NCBI GenBank assembly: GCA_013215165.1
Contig: JABSRG010000012.1
Location: 1 to 64,000, forward strand
Length of the DNA stretch: 64,000 nucleotides
Direction of reading: 5' to 3'
Source of the DNA: Opitutales bacterium
Lineage (GTDB): Bacteria; Verrucomicrobiota; Verrucomicrobiia; Opitutales; JABSRG01
In this document: positions 26,879 through 37,010 of the stretch, piece after piece
Position numbering within the stretch: position 1 is the stretch's first letter
Layout of the letters: every line of letters starts with the position of its first letter
Made by a program: the position numbers and the translations under genes
Notes under the pieces: generated by a model
What the model was told of the DNA's origin: nothing
Database searches by the model: none
The model's input: the letters and a program-made list of their open reading frames with translations, nothing else

Positions 26879-28237
26879 CTATGCAGTGAGATCAAAAGCA
26901 TCATCGACGGATTCGAGCATCTGGGTAAGTGTTTTGTGGCAGTGTTGTTGAATTTCAGAGAACGCAGCGTCATGAATAAGATTAGTCTGCTCGTATGGAT
27001 CTGTATTGAGGTCAAATAGCATAAAGGGCTGACGAGGCAGGCAGACATATTTCCAGCGATCTCGTGTTACAACAGCCCTCCAAGGAGAGGTGATATTCTG
27101 TTGCCTGGGCAGCGAGTGGAATTGCTGTAAGAGAACTGCATCTGGATTAGGCACTTCAGACATAAAAGCCGGGTCGCTAATGGCACGTCCGTAGTCGTTG
27201 CCAGTGAGCGTCTCGGGGATATCTATACCGCACAGGCCGAGTGATGTAGGTAGAATATCTACGTGGTTAAGCGGTCGTTTTCCAATCCAATGGGATCCAT
27301 TGCTGATAGCTTTGGATCCACTGACATGTCCGATGATGAAGGGTATGTGTGCCGACTCTTCATGGGGGAGCACTTTACCGGACTTTCCGTGACTCTCGGC
27401 CATTTCGCCGTGGTCTGAGAAGAATACGATCCATGTGTCGCGGTCTAAGTTCATCTCTCGCAATGCTCTAGACAGGCGGCCTACATTGTGGTCGATACGT
27501 TCGACAGCTTGATAATAAGGCGCGAGCTTTTGACGGGCTCTCTGCATTCGATCTGATTGGTTCGGGACATTCGGATTAAGCTTAACACTCGTTGGGCCAA
27601 TACCTCGTCCGCCAGGAGTATGTGGAGGATACACGAAGGGTGGATGAGGCGGTTGGACTGAGAGGCACGCAAAGAAGGGTGTATAGGCATCAGTGTCTTG
27701 TGTATGCTCAGAGAGGTGATCGATAAGCCGGTCGGTAAGGGCATCTGTCTCGTAAGTTTCCAGGCGTTCAAAACCTTCAATATCGCTTCCGTGAACGTAG
27801 CACTCATCATTGTTGTTATTGTTCTCATAGCCTTGCCACCAATCAAAGTCGCCGCGGCGATCTTCAGCTACGTAATGATTGCGCTGGTTCGATCCATCGA
27901 CGTGCCATTTACCGCAATATGCAGTGTGATAACCTGCTTGGTTAAAGTGTGTTGCGGCGGTGGGCAGATTCGGATCGAGAGCAGACGGTGTGCGTGTGAC
28001 GCCCGTTTGATGTGGATAGCGGCCGGACAAAAGAGCGGCCCGAAAGGGGGTGCACCAGGGTGTGCCGCTATAGGCGTTTTGGAAGCGCACACCCTTTGTG
28101 GCCAGGTTATCAAGATGCGGCGTGTGAAGGTTTGGATTACCGCAGCATGACAAAGCGTCGTGGCGCATTTGGTCCACTAGGATCCAGATGATGTTTGGCT
28201 TGTCTTTGCGCTTCGGGAGGTCGAGGACTTGATTCAT
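26879..28237 (-). CDS. sulfatase (formylglycine type)
   Basis: 452 residues. 'PNIIWILVDQMRHDALSCCG' provides the N-terminal metal-binding Asp, and 'GTPWCTPFRAALLSGRYPHQTGV' holds the C-x-P-x-R motif (Cys62) that is converted to formylglycine. 'DTWIVFFSDHGEMAESHGKSGKVLPHEE' is the second metal site. No signal peptide is visible, so it is cytoplasmic. It is divergent from a LacI regulator with palindromes between. The likely role is desulfation of sulfated sugars or polysaccharide fragments; the maturase is not in the window. Confidence 0.94.
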   Translation of the reverse strand: MNQVLDLPKRKDKPNIIWILVDQMRHDALSCCGNPNLHTPHLDNLATKGVRFQNAYSGTPWCTPFRAALLSGRYPHQTGVTRTPSALDPNLPTAATHFNQAGYHTAYCGKWHVDGSNQRNHYVAEDRRGDFDWWQGYENNNNNDECYVHGSDIEGFERLETYETDALTDRLIDHLSEHTQDTDAYTPFFACLSVQPPHPPFVYPPHTPGGRGIGPTSVKLNPNVPNQSDRMQRARQKLAPYYQAVERIDHNVGRLSRALREMNLDRDTWIVFFSDHGEMAESHGKSGKVLPHEESAHIPFIIGHVSGSKAISNGSHWIGKRPLNHVDILPTSLGLCGIDIPETLTGNDYGRAISDPAFMSEVPNPDAVLLQQFHSLPRQQNITSPWRAVVTRDRWKYVCLPRQPFMLFDLNTDPYEQTNLIHDAAFSEIQQHCHKTLTQMLESVDDAFDLTA

Positions 28238-28239
28238 TT

Positions 28240-28251
28240 TATAACGTTATA
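28240..28251. promoter_or_regulatory. palindrome with AACGTT core near the sulfatase start
   Basis: TATAACGTTATA is a perfect 12-bp palindrome three bases upstream of the sulfatase start codon; AACGTT is the common core of LacI-family operators. A short palindrome could occur by chance. Confidence 0.4.
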
Positions 28252-28282
28252 TCACTGAAGTATCTGGGTGAACTCTTTGCGA

Positions 28283-28298
28283 TGGAAAATCGTTTCCA
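28283..28298. promoter_or_regulatory. dyad TGGAAA-N4-TTTCCA, possible LacI operator
   Basis: TGGAAAATCGTTTCCA has perfect 6-base outer arms; it lies 30 bases before the LacI-family start and about 46 bases before the divergent sulfatase start. It resembles LacI-family half sites but with a 4-base rather than 2-base centre. Confidence 0.45.
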
Positions 28299-28327
28299 AA
28301 TCTCGATTGCCCGAGTAGTTTTTCAGG

Positions 28328-29332
28328 ATGGCAATCTCGATTAAAGATATCGCGGAGCGGGCAGGAGTCGCGCCATCGACTGTCACTAAAGCGTTGTGTG
28401 GCTATCGGGGGGTATCAGAGAGAACGCGCCATCGCGTGCAGTCTGCCGCATACGATTTAGGTTATAAGCCGAACGCCTTATTGTCGGCTTGGATGAGTCG
28501 CGTGAGAAAGGCAGACCGTTCTGAGCTACAGTCTGTGCTTGGCGTGCTGGTCGCGGTTCCATTTCGGAGTAGTTGGTTGGACCCGCAGTCGAAGAATGCA
28601 TTTCGCAGTGGAGTGTATGAGCGTTGCAGCAAATTGGGCTGGACTGTCGATCTCTTACCCTACGCCGATGTTCGCGAACTTGAGAATCAGCTTAGAGTGG
28701 CTAAGAGTCGAGGGGTTCAGGCGCTGCTTTTTACCCAAGTGCCAGAGTCACTAGAGTGCTTGAAAATAGACGATCGATTGCTCGCACCCTTTTCATTGAT
28801 GGCATTGGGAATGAGCCTGAAAGAGCCTCAGATTCATCGGGTGAGCCCAGACCACTATGGAGTCCTGAGAGCATTGATGGCGGCGCACATCAAACCTAAT
28901 ATGGGGCCTGTTGGCCTTATCGTAGATGGCGAACAAGATCGTCGGCTTAATCGAGTTTGGTCCTCATCCTACCGTGGTTGGGAATTCCCGACAGGGACGA
29001 CGACGGTTCCAGTTTTTGAATTGGGAACGGATTTTGACAACGATGCAAGGCGGCTGCTTCGGTGGCAGGATCAATATCGGTGTCGGGCGATACTGTCGAC
29101 TCATGGGCGTGCTTCTCGGCTGTTAATAAACAGTGGGCTACAAGACTGCACCATCATACGAGTTGATGAGGATTCGGGCGGCGGTCTGGGATCGGTCTCC
29201 ACACGTCATGCCGAAGGGGGAGAGGCTGCGGTAGAATGGATGATTGGCAATCTCTTGCGCGGTGAATTGGGGATACCGGAATCTCCCCGAACGGTTCTTG
29301 TGCAAGGGCCTACGAACTTACCCCTAGCTTAA
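28328..29332 (+). CDS. LacI-family transcriptional regulator
   Basis: 334 residues. HTH 'ISIKDIAERAGVAPSTVTKALCGYRGVSERTRHRVQ' followed by 'AAYDLGYKPNALLSAWMSRVR', then the ligand-binding domain. It is divergent from the 26879-28237 sulfatase, an arrangement typical of local control of sugar or sulfated-glycan use. Its 3' end overlaps the lysC stop region (convergent, 23-base overlap). Confidence 0.94.
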   Translation: MAISIKDIAERAGVAPSTVTKALCGYRGVSERTRHRVQSAAYDLGYKPNALLSAWMSRVRKADRSELQSVLGVLVAVPFRSSWLDPQSKNAFRSGVYERCSKLGWTVDLLPYADVRELENQLRVAKSRGVQALLFTQVPESLECLKIDDRLLAPFSLMALGMSLKEPQIHRVSPDHYGVLRALMAAHIKPNMGPVGLIVDGEQDRRLNRVWSSSYRGWEFPTGTTTVPVFELGTDFDNDARRLLRWQDQYRCRAILSTHGRASRLLINSGLQDCTIIRVDEDSGGGLGSVSTRHAEGGEAAVEWMIGNLLRGELGIPESPRTVLVQGPTNLPLA

Positions 29333-30527
29333 ATGCCTCATGAGCAGCGCGGACCGCTTCGTCGGCACGATCGAGGGCGATGCCTACTGAGATTTTGATC
29401 TCTGAGGTGCTGATGAGTTGGATGCTAATGCCTGCATTGGCCAAGGCGTCAAAGAAGGTCGCAGCGACACCGCTGTGTGACTTCATTCCGATGCCGACGA
29501 CCGAAATCTTGGCAATGTCTGAGGCAGAAAACTCAAGCTCGGGGGCGTCAGAGAAGGTCGCTTTAACTGCCTTCTCTGCCCGATAGACATCTTCTTGTGG
29601 CACCGTGAAGGTCATATTTGCCAGGCCACCGCGTCCCACATTCTGGACGATCATATCTACGATGATGCCTTCGGCGGCAATAGATTGAAATAGGGTAGCC
29701 GCTGTTCCAGCCCGATCAGGCAGATGTGCCACGGTAATTTTGGCCTGCTTTTTATCAATTGCTACGCCGCTGACGACGACGTCTTCCATGGATGCGATTT
29801 CCTGTTTCACGATAGTTCCTGGATTGTTGTTGAAGCTCGAGCGCACTTCAAAGGGGACTTGAAATTTTTGGGCAAACTCGACGGCGCGCGACTGCATGAC
29901 CTTTGTGCCGCTACTGGCCATTTCGAGGAGTTCTTCGTAAGCGATCTCCTGTAATTTGCGCGCACTTGGAACGATGCGTGGATCGGCTGTGTAAATGCCA
30001 TCCACGTCGGTATAAATCTGACACAGGTCTGCATCGAGTGCTCCAGCGATCGCGATTGCTGAGAGATCAGAGCCCCCACGGCCCAGGGTGGTGATTTGGC
30101 CGTCGCCATTCGTACCTTGGAAACCTGCCAAGATGACCACCTTACCCTCAGCGAGTCGTTCTCTGATGTCACCTCCGGTGATATCGATTATGCGCGCGCG
30201 GGTGTGAAATGGGTCAGTTAAAATCCCAGCTTGTGCTCCTGTGCGTGATACTGCTGGGACATCAATCGCGTGCAGAGCCATGGCGGTCAAGGCGATGGTC
30301 TCTTGCTCACCCACGGTGAGCAACATGTCCATTTCACGCTCTTCGGGATGGGCATTGATCGCGCTGGCGCGCAAAATGAGTTCGTTGGTGACTCCTGAGC
30401 GAGCTGAGACGACAACGACCACTTCGTTGCCTTGTTCCCAGCAAGCTTTCACTCGCTTTGCGACGTTCTTAATGCGTTCGACGTCGCCGACGGAAGTGCC
30501 TCCGTATTTCTGTACGATGCGTGCCAT
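29310..30527 (-). CDS. lysC: aspartate kinase
   Basis: 405 residues, standard for the monofunctional enzyme. 'MARIVQKYGGTSVGDVERI' (ATP/aspartate site), 'FQGTNGDGQITTLGRGGSDLSAIAIA' and 'CQIYTDVDGIYTADPRIVPSA' define the kinase domain (1-245). Two ACT domains follow ('ITVAHLPDRAGTAATLFQSIA', 'ISVVGIGMKSHSGVAATFFDAL') for lysine and/or threonine feedback. It catalyses the first step of the aspartate amino-acid family. It lies 23 bases downstream of proS on the same strand. Confidence 0.97.
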   Translation of the reverse strand: MARIVQKYGGTSVGDVERIKNVAKRVKACWEQGNEVVVVVSARSGVTNELILRASAINAHPEEREMDMLLTVGEQETIALTAMALHAIDVPAVSRTGAQAGILTDPFHTRARIIDITGGDIRERLAEGKVVILAGFQGTNGDGQITTLGRGGSDLSAIAIAGALDADLCQIYTDVDGIYTADPRIVPSARKLQEIAYEELLEMASSGTKVMQSRAVEFAQKFQVPFEVRSSFNNNPGTIVKQEIASMEDVVVSGVAIDKKQAKITVAHLPDRAGTAATLFQSIAAEGIIVDMIVQNVGRGGLANMTFTVPQEDVYRAEKAVKATFSDAPELEFSASDIAKISVVGIGMKSHSGVAATFFDALANAGISIQLISTSEIKISVGIALDRADEAVRAAHEAFKLGVSS

Positions 30528-30550
30528 GGAAAATATTAGGATCGCAGGGG

Positions 30551-32053
<1,503 letters not shown>

Positions 32054-32160
32054 GGAATTGAGTGCAAAAATAAGATTCGTGAGGAGAACCAAGCCCGGGA
32101 TCAAACATTTGTTGCCCAGCTTTTCACGATGAGATGTTGGAAAGCCAACGGGTAAGGAAG

Positions 32161-33381
32161 CTACAATACGGGTTTGCCGCGCAGGATCGTCTGTTCCAAC
32201 CAGCGATCATCCCAGCCGAAAATGACGTAACCCAGCGGGTCACGAGCAGTCAGCCAATCCGGGTGGGGCTGTATGACAACGAGATCTGCATCAGCGCCTT
32301 CGTGGATAATTCCCGCTGAATTCCACCCGAGGCGCTCCGCGTTCCCTTGGGTTATCTGCCACCAGGCTTCTAGAGAGGGGGCTGGTTCAGCGTCGACGTG
32401 AAAGGAGGCTTCCATCATGGCCCGGGCGACGCGAATCATCGATTTATCGGGTCCGCCTGCGATGTCACTCGCAAGAGATGTGGCTAGACCGATGGTCTCG
32501 TAGTGACGGCGGTTCATGGTGCCAGAACGGAGGAAGGTGTTCGACGTGGGGCAGTGCGCGATCACGGAGCCGCTGGCTGCCAAGCGGGCTTGCTCGGAAT
32601 CGCTCAGATAGATGCCGTGACCAAAAAAACTGCGCGGTCCCAATAAGCCTGCTTGTTCGTAAATGGCTGTGTAGTCGGAGGCCTGATGCCGTTCACAGGC
32701 CAGAACACACTCGGGTTCCATTTCGGCGAGGTGGGTTTCCAGATAGGCGCCCGTGTCGGTTACCAGCACACCACATGCTTCAAGGAGTTCGCTGGAACAC
32801 GTGAGGGCGAAGCGAGGTGCGATTGCAGCGGCAACGCGGGAAGTGGAGGATTCGGGAAACTTTTCTATGGTTGTACGGGCGTCATCCATATTTTCCTGAA
32901 CCGATTTGATCAGAGCGTCGTGGATGTGCATGTCCGTCAGGGGTTGACCGATTTTAGCACGAAAGCCGCGCTCTTTACTCCGTTCTAATGCAGCGAGGGT
33001 CGCCTCGCGGAAGTTTGCCGAAAAAGCAAAGAATCCCGTGGTGCCGACAGAGATAAGTTGATCGAGAAGGGTGTCTGTGCGCTTTGCAGCATGGTCAGGA
33101 TCTGCCCAATTTGCCTCCGCGGGAAAGACGACTTGTTCGAGCCAGTCGAGAAGCTGCATCCCGTAGGCTCCCATGGCATCCACCTGCGGTAGGTGCAGAT
33201 GCGTATCTATGAAACCGGGACTGATGAGTGACTCGGGCCCACCCAGGTCTGGATTGGGATGGTCATCACCAATTTCGACGCGTACAACGATAGGGCCGTC
33301 CCATTCAATCCATCCTTTTTGAATGGTGATCGTGTTGTCGCCTGAGAGGTCGGGCAGAACCAAATAGCCACTTGCAATCAC
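32161..33381 (-). CDS. guaD: guanine deaminase / amidohydrolase
   Basis: 406 residues. Metal-dependent amidohydrolase motifs: 'SPGFIDTHLHLPQVDAMGAYG' (HxH), 'ETHLAEMEPEC', 'FGHGIYLSDSE', 'VIAHCPTSNTFLRSG' and 'TSLASDIAGGPDKSM' (catalytic Asp), in the order and wording of guanine deaminase. It converts guanine to xanthine. The downstream-acting small membrane gene (33378-33875) overlaps its start by 4 bases, so the two are translationally coupled. Confidence 0.92.
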   Translation of the reverse strand: MIASGYLVLPDLSGDNTITIQKGWIEWDGPIVVRVEIGDDHPNPDLGGPESLISPGFIDTHLHLPQVDAMGAYGMQLLDWLEQVVFPAEANWADPDHAAKRTDTLLDQLISVGTTGFFAFSANFREATLAALERSKERGFRAKIGQPLTDMHIHDALIKSVQENMDDARTTIEKFPESSTSRVAAAIAPRFALTCSSELLEACGVLVTDTGAYLETHLAEMEPECVLACERHQASDYTAIYEQAGLLGPRSFFGHGIYLSDSEQARLAASGSVIAHCPTSNTFLRSGTMNRRHYETIGLATSLASDIAGGPDKSMIRVARAMMEASFHVDAEPAPSLEAWWQITQGNAERLGWNSAGIIHEGADADLVVIQPHPDWLTARDPLGYVIFGWDDRWLEQTILRGKPVL

Positions 33382-33875
33382 GCGTGGTGGGTTTGATTTT
33401 TTAATTCCCGTCTTTTAGCAATAGATCTGCCGCGATGGGGACTCCGTGTTTCGCGATCGTCCCGATAGATGATCCGCTCTTTGCGCACCATGTTTGGGTA
33501 GTTCAGGCCAAGAGCCGCAACCACCATGACCCCCACACCAAACATCCCAAAAACCAGCAGCTTACTCTCAGGGCGAAAGCCCAAATACTCACTGGCTATT
33601 TGATTAGCGGAGAGTGCGAGAACTGCGAAAAAAAGAAGAGCTGTCGGTGCAAACACTCGATAGGCGTCGCGCGACATTTTGAATCTGAAGCGTTTTTGGA
33701 GCTGAACTCGCCATAGCGTCCAGGCCAGTGTGATAAGCAATAGGGCACCCGCATAAGGTAGAGCCCCTGTTTGTCTTTCTAAAAGAGTTGAAAAGAGAAA
33801 ACCCGTAGCCAGCGCTAGTGCAAAGGCTGCTAAAGCCATGTGGAGAAAATAGGCTGCTACTTTGATCTGGCTCAT
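33378..33875 (-). CDS. hypothetical integral membrane protein
   Basis: 165 residues with four predicted membrane helices (about 8-30, 38-56, 73-91, 105-127), followed by a basic cytoplasmic tail ('RDDRETRSPHRGRSIAKRRE'). No family recognised. It is upstream of guanine deaminase with an ATGA overlap and 34 bases downstream of folC on the same strand. A transport role in purine use is conceivable but unsupported. Confidence 0.65.
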   Translation of the reverse strand: MSQIKVAAYFLHMALAAFALALATGFLFSTLLERQTGALPYAGALLLITLAWTLWRVQLQKRFRFKMSRDAYRVFAPTALLFFAVLALSANQIASEYLGFRPESKLLVFGMFGVGVMVVAALGLNYPNMVRKERIIYRDDRETRSPHRGRSIAKRRELKNQTHHA

Positions 33876-33909
33876 TTTTTGAGAGGGGAGATTTAAAAAT
33901 ACGTAAGAA

Positions 33910-35214
33910 CTAATTTCTCAATCTGGCAACATCATCCTGAAGAGATTCATCGCTGGTATCGCTCTGACCCTCAATCAGTGCATAGACTTCTCCCAAAAGG
34001 TATAAAGATCCAGTCACCAAGACTGTCGCTGCAAGAGCCGGACCCAAATTACATCGATTTTTGAAAAATATATCATCAATCCTGAGTTGGCGCACCGGAA
34101 TGCTGCTCTCCCAAAGATGACTGACTTCTTCCCAAGAAGAGGCTCGGGGCTGATTAGGAACCACCCAAATGAGTTCCTTTGAATAGCGCGAAAGGATATC
34201 TAAAATCACCGCAGCGCGATCCACTCCCAAAATACCGACGACCACCGTCAATTTGCTACACGCTAAGTTTTTGAGGTTTTCTTCAAGTCCTCTAGCGCCC
34301 TCCGCATTATGTGTTGCGTCGATGATTAGATGGGTGCCGTCTTTCAGCCGAGTCTCATGCCAGCGACCTTTCCATTGGATTTGATTCAAGGCCTTGTCCA
34401 TGGCCTCAGGCTTTACCAGCTCCGGATAAAGATGGCTTACGATCCCGGCTGCCAGCCGCGCATTGTCGGCCTGGTAAGAACCCTGGAGATTGGTATCTCG
34501 AGCAGGGAAATCTGCTGCATAATAAACGGGTGCTCCGCGTTCTTGGGCTATCGTCTCGATAACCTTGCGCGGTCCTAAATCGATATTGCCCAGGAAGACG
34601 GGAATGCCTGGCTTGATGATACCGGCTTTCTCAGCGGCTATTTTCTCCACCGTGTCACCGAGTATCTGTGTATGATCCAGACCGATTGAAGTGATGGCGG
34701 TAACGGCGGGGTGGACTACATTCGTGGCATCCAGTCGTCCGCCTAATCCGACTTCAATGAGTGCGACATCGACTTCTTTCTGGGCGAAATGCAAAAACGC
34801 CGCCGCTGTCATAAACTCAAAAAAAGACGGGTATAAATCCGGGTCCTCCTCTTTCAAGGTCTCCGCTACCGTAGTCAGTGTTCGTATTTTTTCGACGATG
34901 GCTTCGTTCGGTATAAACTGACGATCTACCTGAATGCGTTCGTTGAGCCTGATGAGGTGAGGAGAGGTATACAGGCCCGTGCGTAAACCCATCTCGCGGC
35001 AAAGTGCCTCTAGCATCGCGCAGGTGGAACCCTTGCCATTGGTCCCCGCTACGTGAATGACAGGGTAGCTGCGTTCGGGATGATCAATCAGCGCAGCTAA
35101 GCGTTCCATACGCTCGATCCCGTAGGTTTTCCCGGTATTGCGTAGACCAAATAGGAAATTGCGGACTTCAGCGTAAGAATCCAGTGGGGGATGAGGAGCG
35201 TGCCCCATGGTCAT
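33910..35214 (-). CDS. folC: folylpolyglutamate synthase / dihydrofolate synthase
   Basis: 434 residues. 'MERLAALIDHPERSYPVIHVAGTNGKGSTCAMLEALCRE' holds the P-loop, 'TGLYTSPHLIRLNERIQV' the omega loop, 'ALIEVGLGGRLDATNVV' and 'TSIGLDHTQILGDTVEKIAAEKAGIIKPG' the Mur-ligase-like core. FolC makes dihydrofolate and adds glutamates to folates. It is 12 bases downstream of accD, the accD-folC order also seen in E. coli and many bacteria. Confidence 0.96.
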   Translation of the reverse strand: MTMGHAPHPPLDSYAEVRNFLFGLRNTGKTYGIERMERLAALIDHPERSYPVIHVAGTNGKGSTCAMLEALCREMGLRTGLYTSPHLIRLNERIQVDRQFIPNEAIVEKIRTLTTVAETLKEEDPDLYPSFFEFMTAAAFLHFAQKEVDVALIEVGLGGRLDATNVVHPAVTAITSIGLDHTQILGDTVEKIAAEKAGIIKPGIPVFLGNIDLGPRKVIETIAQERGAPVYYAADFPARDTNLQGSYQADNARLAAGIVSHLYPELVKPEAMDKALNQIQWKGRWHETRLKDGTHLIIDATHNAEGARGLEENLKNLACSKLTVVVGILGVDRAAVILDILSRYSKELIWVVPNQPRASSWEEVSHLWESSIPVRQLRIDDIFFKNRCNLGPALAATVLVTGSLYLLGEVYALIEGQSDTSDESLQDDVARLRN

Positions 35215-35226
35215 TGCTTTTGGATC

Positions 35227-36084
35227 CTAGGCGCTCTCGCGAGCGGCGGGGTGCATACTCTTTAGGAAAGAACTAAGACGCTTTCGCATGTCTCGGCGAT
35301 CAACGATCTGGTCGATCAGGCCATGCTCAAGGAGGAATTCAGAAGTCTGAAATCCCTTGGGCAAGTCCTGCTTGGTGGTGTCCTTAATCACCCGTGGTCC
35401 GGCGAAACCGATGAGAGCACCCGGCTCGGCGATGATAAGATCGCCCAAGGACGCGAAGCTTGCCGTTACACCACCGGTAGTCGGGTGTGTTAGGACGGAA
35501 ATAAAAGGTAAATGAGCTTTGCTCAGCCGCGCAAGAGCGGCGCTCGTTTTAGCCATTTGCATGAGGCTAAAAATCCCCTCCTGCATGCGTGCTCCGCCGG
35601 ATGCTGAGACAATGATGACGGCACGTTTTTCTTCGACTGCACGCTCAATGGCCCGGGTAATTTTCTCGCCCACCACAGATCCCATGCTGGCTCCGGCGAA
35701 TCGAAAATCCATCACAGCAATCGAGACAGGTATGCCTTCGATAGTCCCTGAACCAGAGATCATAGCATCCGCTAGGCCAGACTTTTTCCTGTAACGATCG
35801 AGGCGTTCTTTGTAGGCCTGAGTGTCCACAAACTCTAGAGAGTCGACCGCGGTCAGTCCGGTGTCTTTTTCCTCGAAGCTCCCTTCATCTAGAAGCAGGT
35901 CGATGCGATCAGGTGCTGTGAGCGCGAAATGATAGCCGCTCTTTGCGACGACCATGTGGTTCTCCTTCAACTCCTTGTTGTATACGATCTCACCACTCTT
36001 CGGACACTTAGTCCAAAGACCCTTAGGGATATCTTTCTTTTTTACAGCGACGGTCGAATACTGCGGTTTCTTGAAGATTGCCAT
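35227..36084 (-). CDS. accD: acetyl-CoA carboxylase carboxyltransferase subunit beta, zinc ribbon degenerate
   Basis: 285 residues. The crotonase-like core is intact ('[23 protein letters not shown]', '[19 protein letters not shown]', '[20 protein letters not shown]', '[30 protein letters not shown]'). The N-terminal zinc ribbon, normally four Cys, retains only Cys29: '[20 protein letters not shown]' has Ser in place of the second Cys, and 'VVAKSGYHF' replaces the second CxxC. So the zinc site is lost although the fold outline is preserved. Same strand as folC. Confidence 0.94.
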   Translation of the reverse strand: MAIFKKPQYSTVAVKKKDIPKGLWTKCPKSGEIVYNKELKENHMVVAKSGYHFALTAPDRIDLLLDEGSFEEKDTGLTAVDSLEFVDTQAYKERLDRYRKKSGLADAMISGSGTIEGIPVSIAVMDFRFAGASMGSVVGEKITRAIERAVEEKRAVIIVSASGGARMQEGIFSLMQMAKTSAALARLSKAHLPFISVLTHPTTGGVTASFASLGDLIIAEPGALIGFAGPRVIKDTTKQDLPKGFQTSEFLLEHGLIDQIVDRRDMRKRLSSFLKSMHPAARESA

Positions 36085-36141
36085 GGGTGATTAACATGTT
36101 GGGAACCGCAGTGAAATAAAGAAAATTAGAGTCAGATGACG

Positions 36142-36930
36142 CTATCCGCTGCGATAATCGCGCGGAGAGCTTCCTGAGTGTTTCTTAAAGCTCTTTGAGA
36201 AGTGAAATGCATCTCCAAATCCGCAGCGTTCAGCGATTTCACTCACGCGCAGTTGAGTGGACTCCAGAAGCTCCCTCGCATGCTCCAGGCGGCAGAAGTT
36301 GCGGTAGTGTATGGGACTGATGCTGAATGCCTTGCTAAAGGCATCGCAGAAACGGCTCTCTGACATGCCTGCCTGTGCTGCATAATCGGCGAGATTTCGT
36401 GTGCTCAAGCAATGGGCTTCAATAGAGCTACGAGCAGTCAACAGGCGCTCGGGTGCGGCATGGCCCATGCTTACCCCTCGGGAGACCTGAGAAAGCCAGC
36501 CGCGCAGTAGGCTGGATAGCGCTAGATTGGGGCCCTCAGTGTATAGATCGAGCTCGCGCATCATTAGGTTCAACCATGGCGTGGGGTCCATCTGCTCTCC
36601 GACATGAATGGGCTGGTCAATTGGTAAGTGGTAGGCGTTTGCCAGCGATTCAGGAAGGCTGCCCGATGCGCGTAGCCATGAGTGGTGTAGTTTCGCGTCT
36701 TTTGCCTGATATCCTGAGAGGGATTTAGGAGAAAAAATGACAAGTGTTCCGGCCGGTTCTACTGAATTTAAGCCATTAATCGTCAACTCAGTCGCTTCAT
36801 GGAAATACATGATTCTCCAGGCAGAAATTCTTTGAAATTCAAAAAATGGAGACTCCAATGGATGGCGTATCGCCAGGTGCTGAACTCCAAAAGCATTCTC
36901 GCTCCTATTTTCAGGGACAAATATACGCAT
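36142..36930 (-). CDS. AraC-family transcriptional regulator
   Basis: 262 residues. The C-terminal double HTH is clear: 'NLADYAAQAGMSESRFCDAFSKAFSISPIHYRNFCRLEHARELLESTQLRVSEIAERCGFGDAFHFSKSFKKHSGSSPRDYR' region (about 180-260). The N-terminal part is an effector domain of cupin type. It is divergent from a sulfatase (60 bases between ORF starts), so it probably controls that gene in response to a sugar. Confidence 0.93.
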   Translation of the reverse strand: MRIFVPENRSENAFGVQHLAIRHPLESPFFEFQRISAWRIMYFHEATELTINGLNSVEPAGTLVIFSPKSLSGYQAKDAKLHHSWLRASGSLPESLANAYHLPIDQPIHVGEQMDPTPWLNLMMRELDLYTEGPNLALSSLLRGWLSQVSRGVSMGHAAPERLLTARSSIEAHCLSTRNLADYAAQAGMSESRFCDAFSKAFSISPIHYRNFCRLEHARELLESTQLRVSEIAERCGFGDAFHFSKSFKKHSGSSPRDYRSG

Positions 36931-37010
36931 CTAAAAGATAGAAAGAAATCACATGTTTTAGGCAATATGAACCATGGCGAATTTTAGGTGTGTACAGCTA
37001 TACTATTCCC

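Noticed and set aside
27698-28150. 150-residue plus-strand frame opposite the sulfatase
   Set aside because: Antisense shadow of the sulfatase gene with its conserved motifs on the minus strand.
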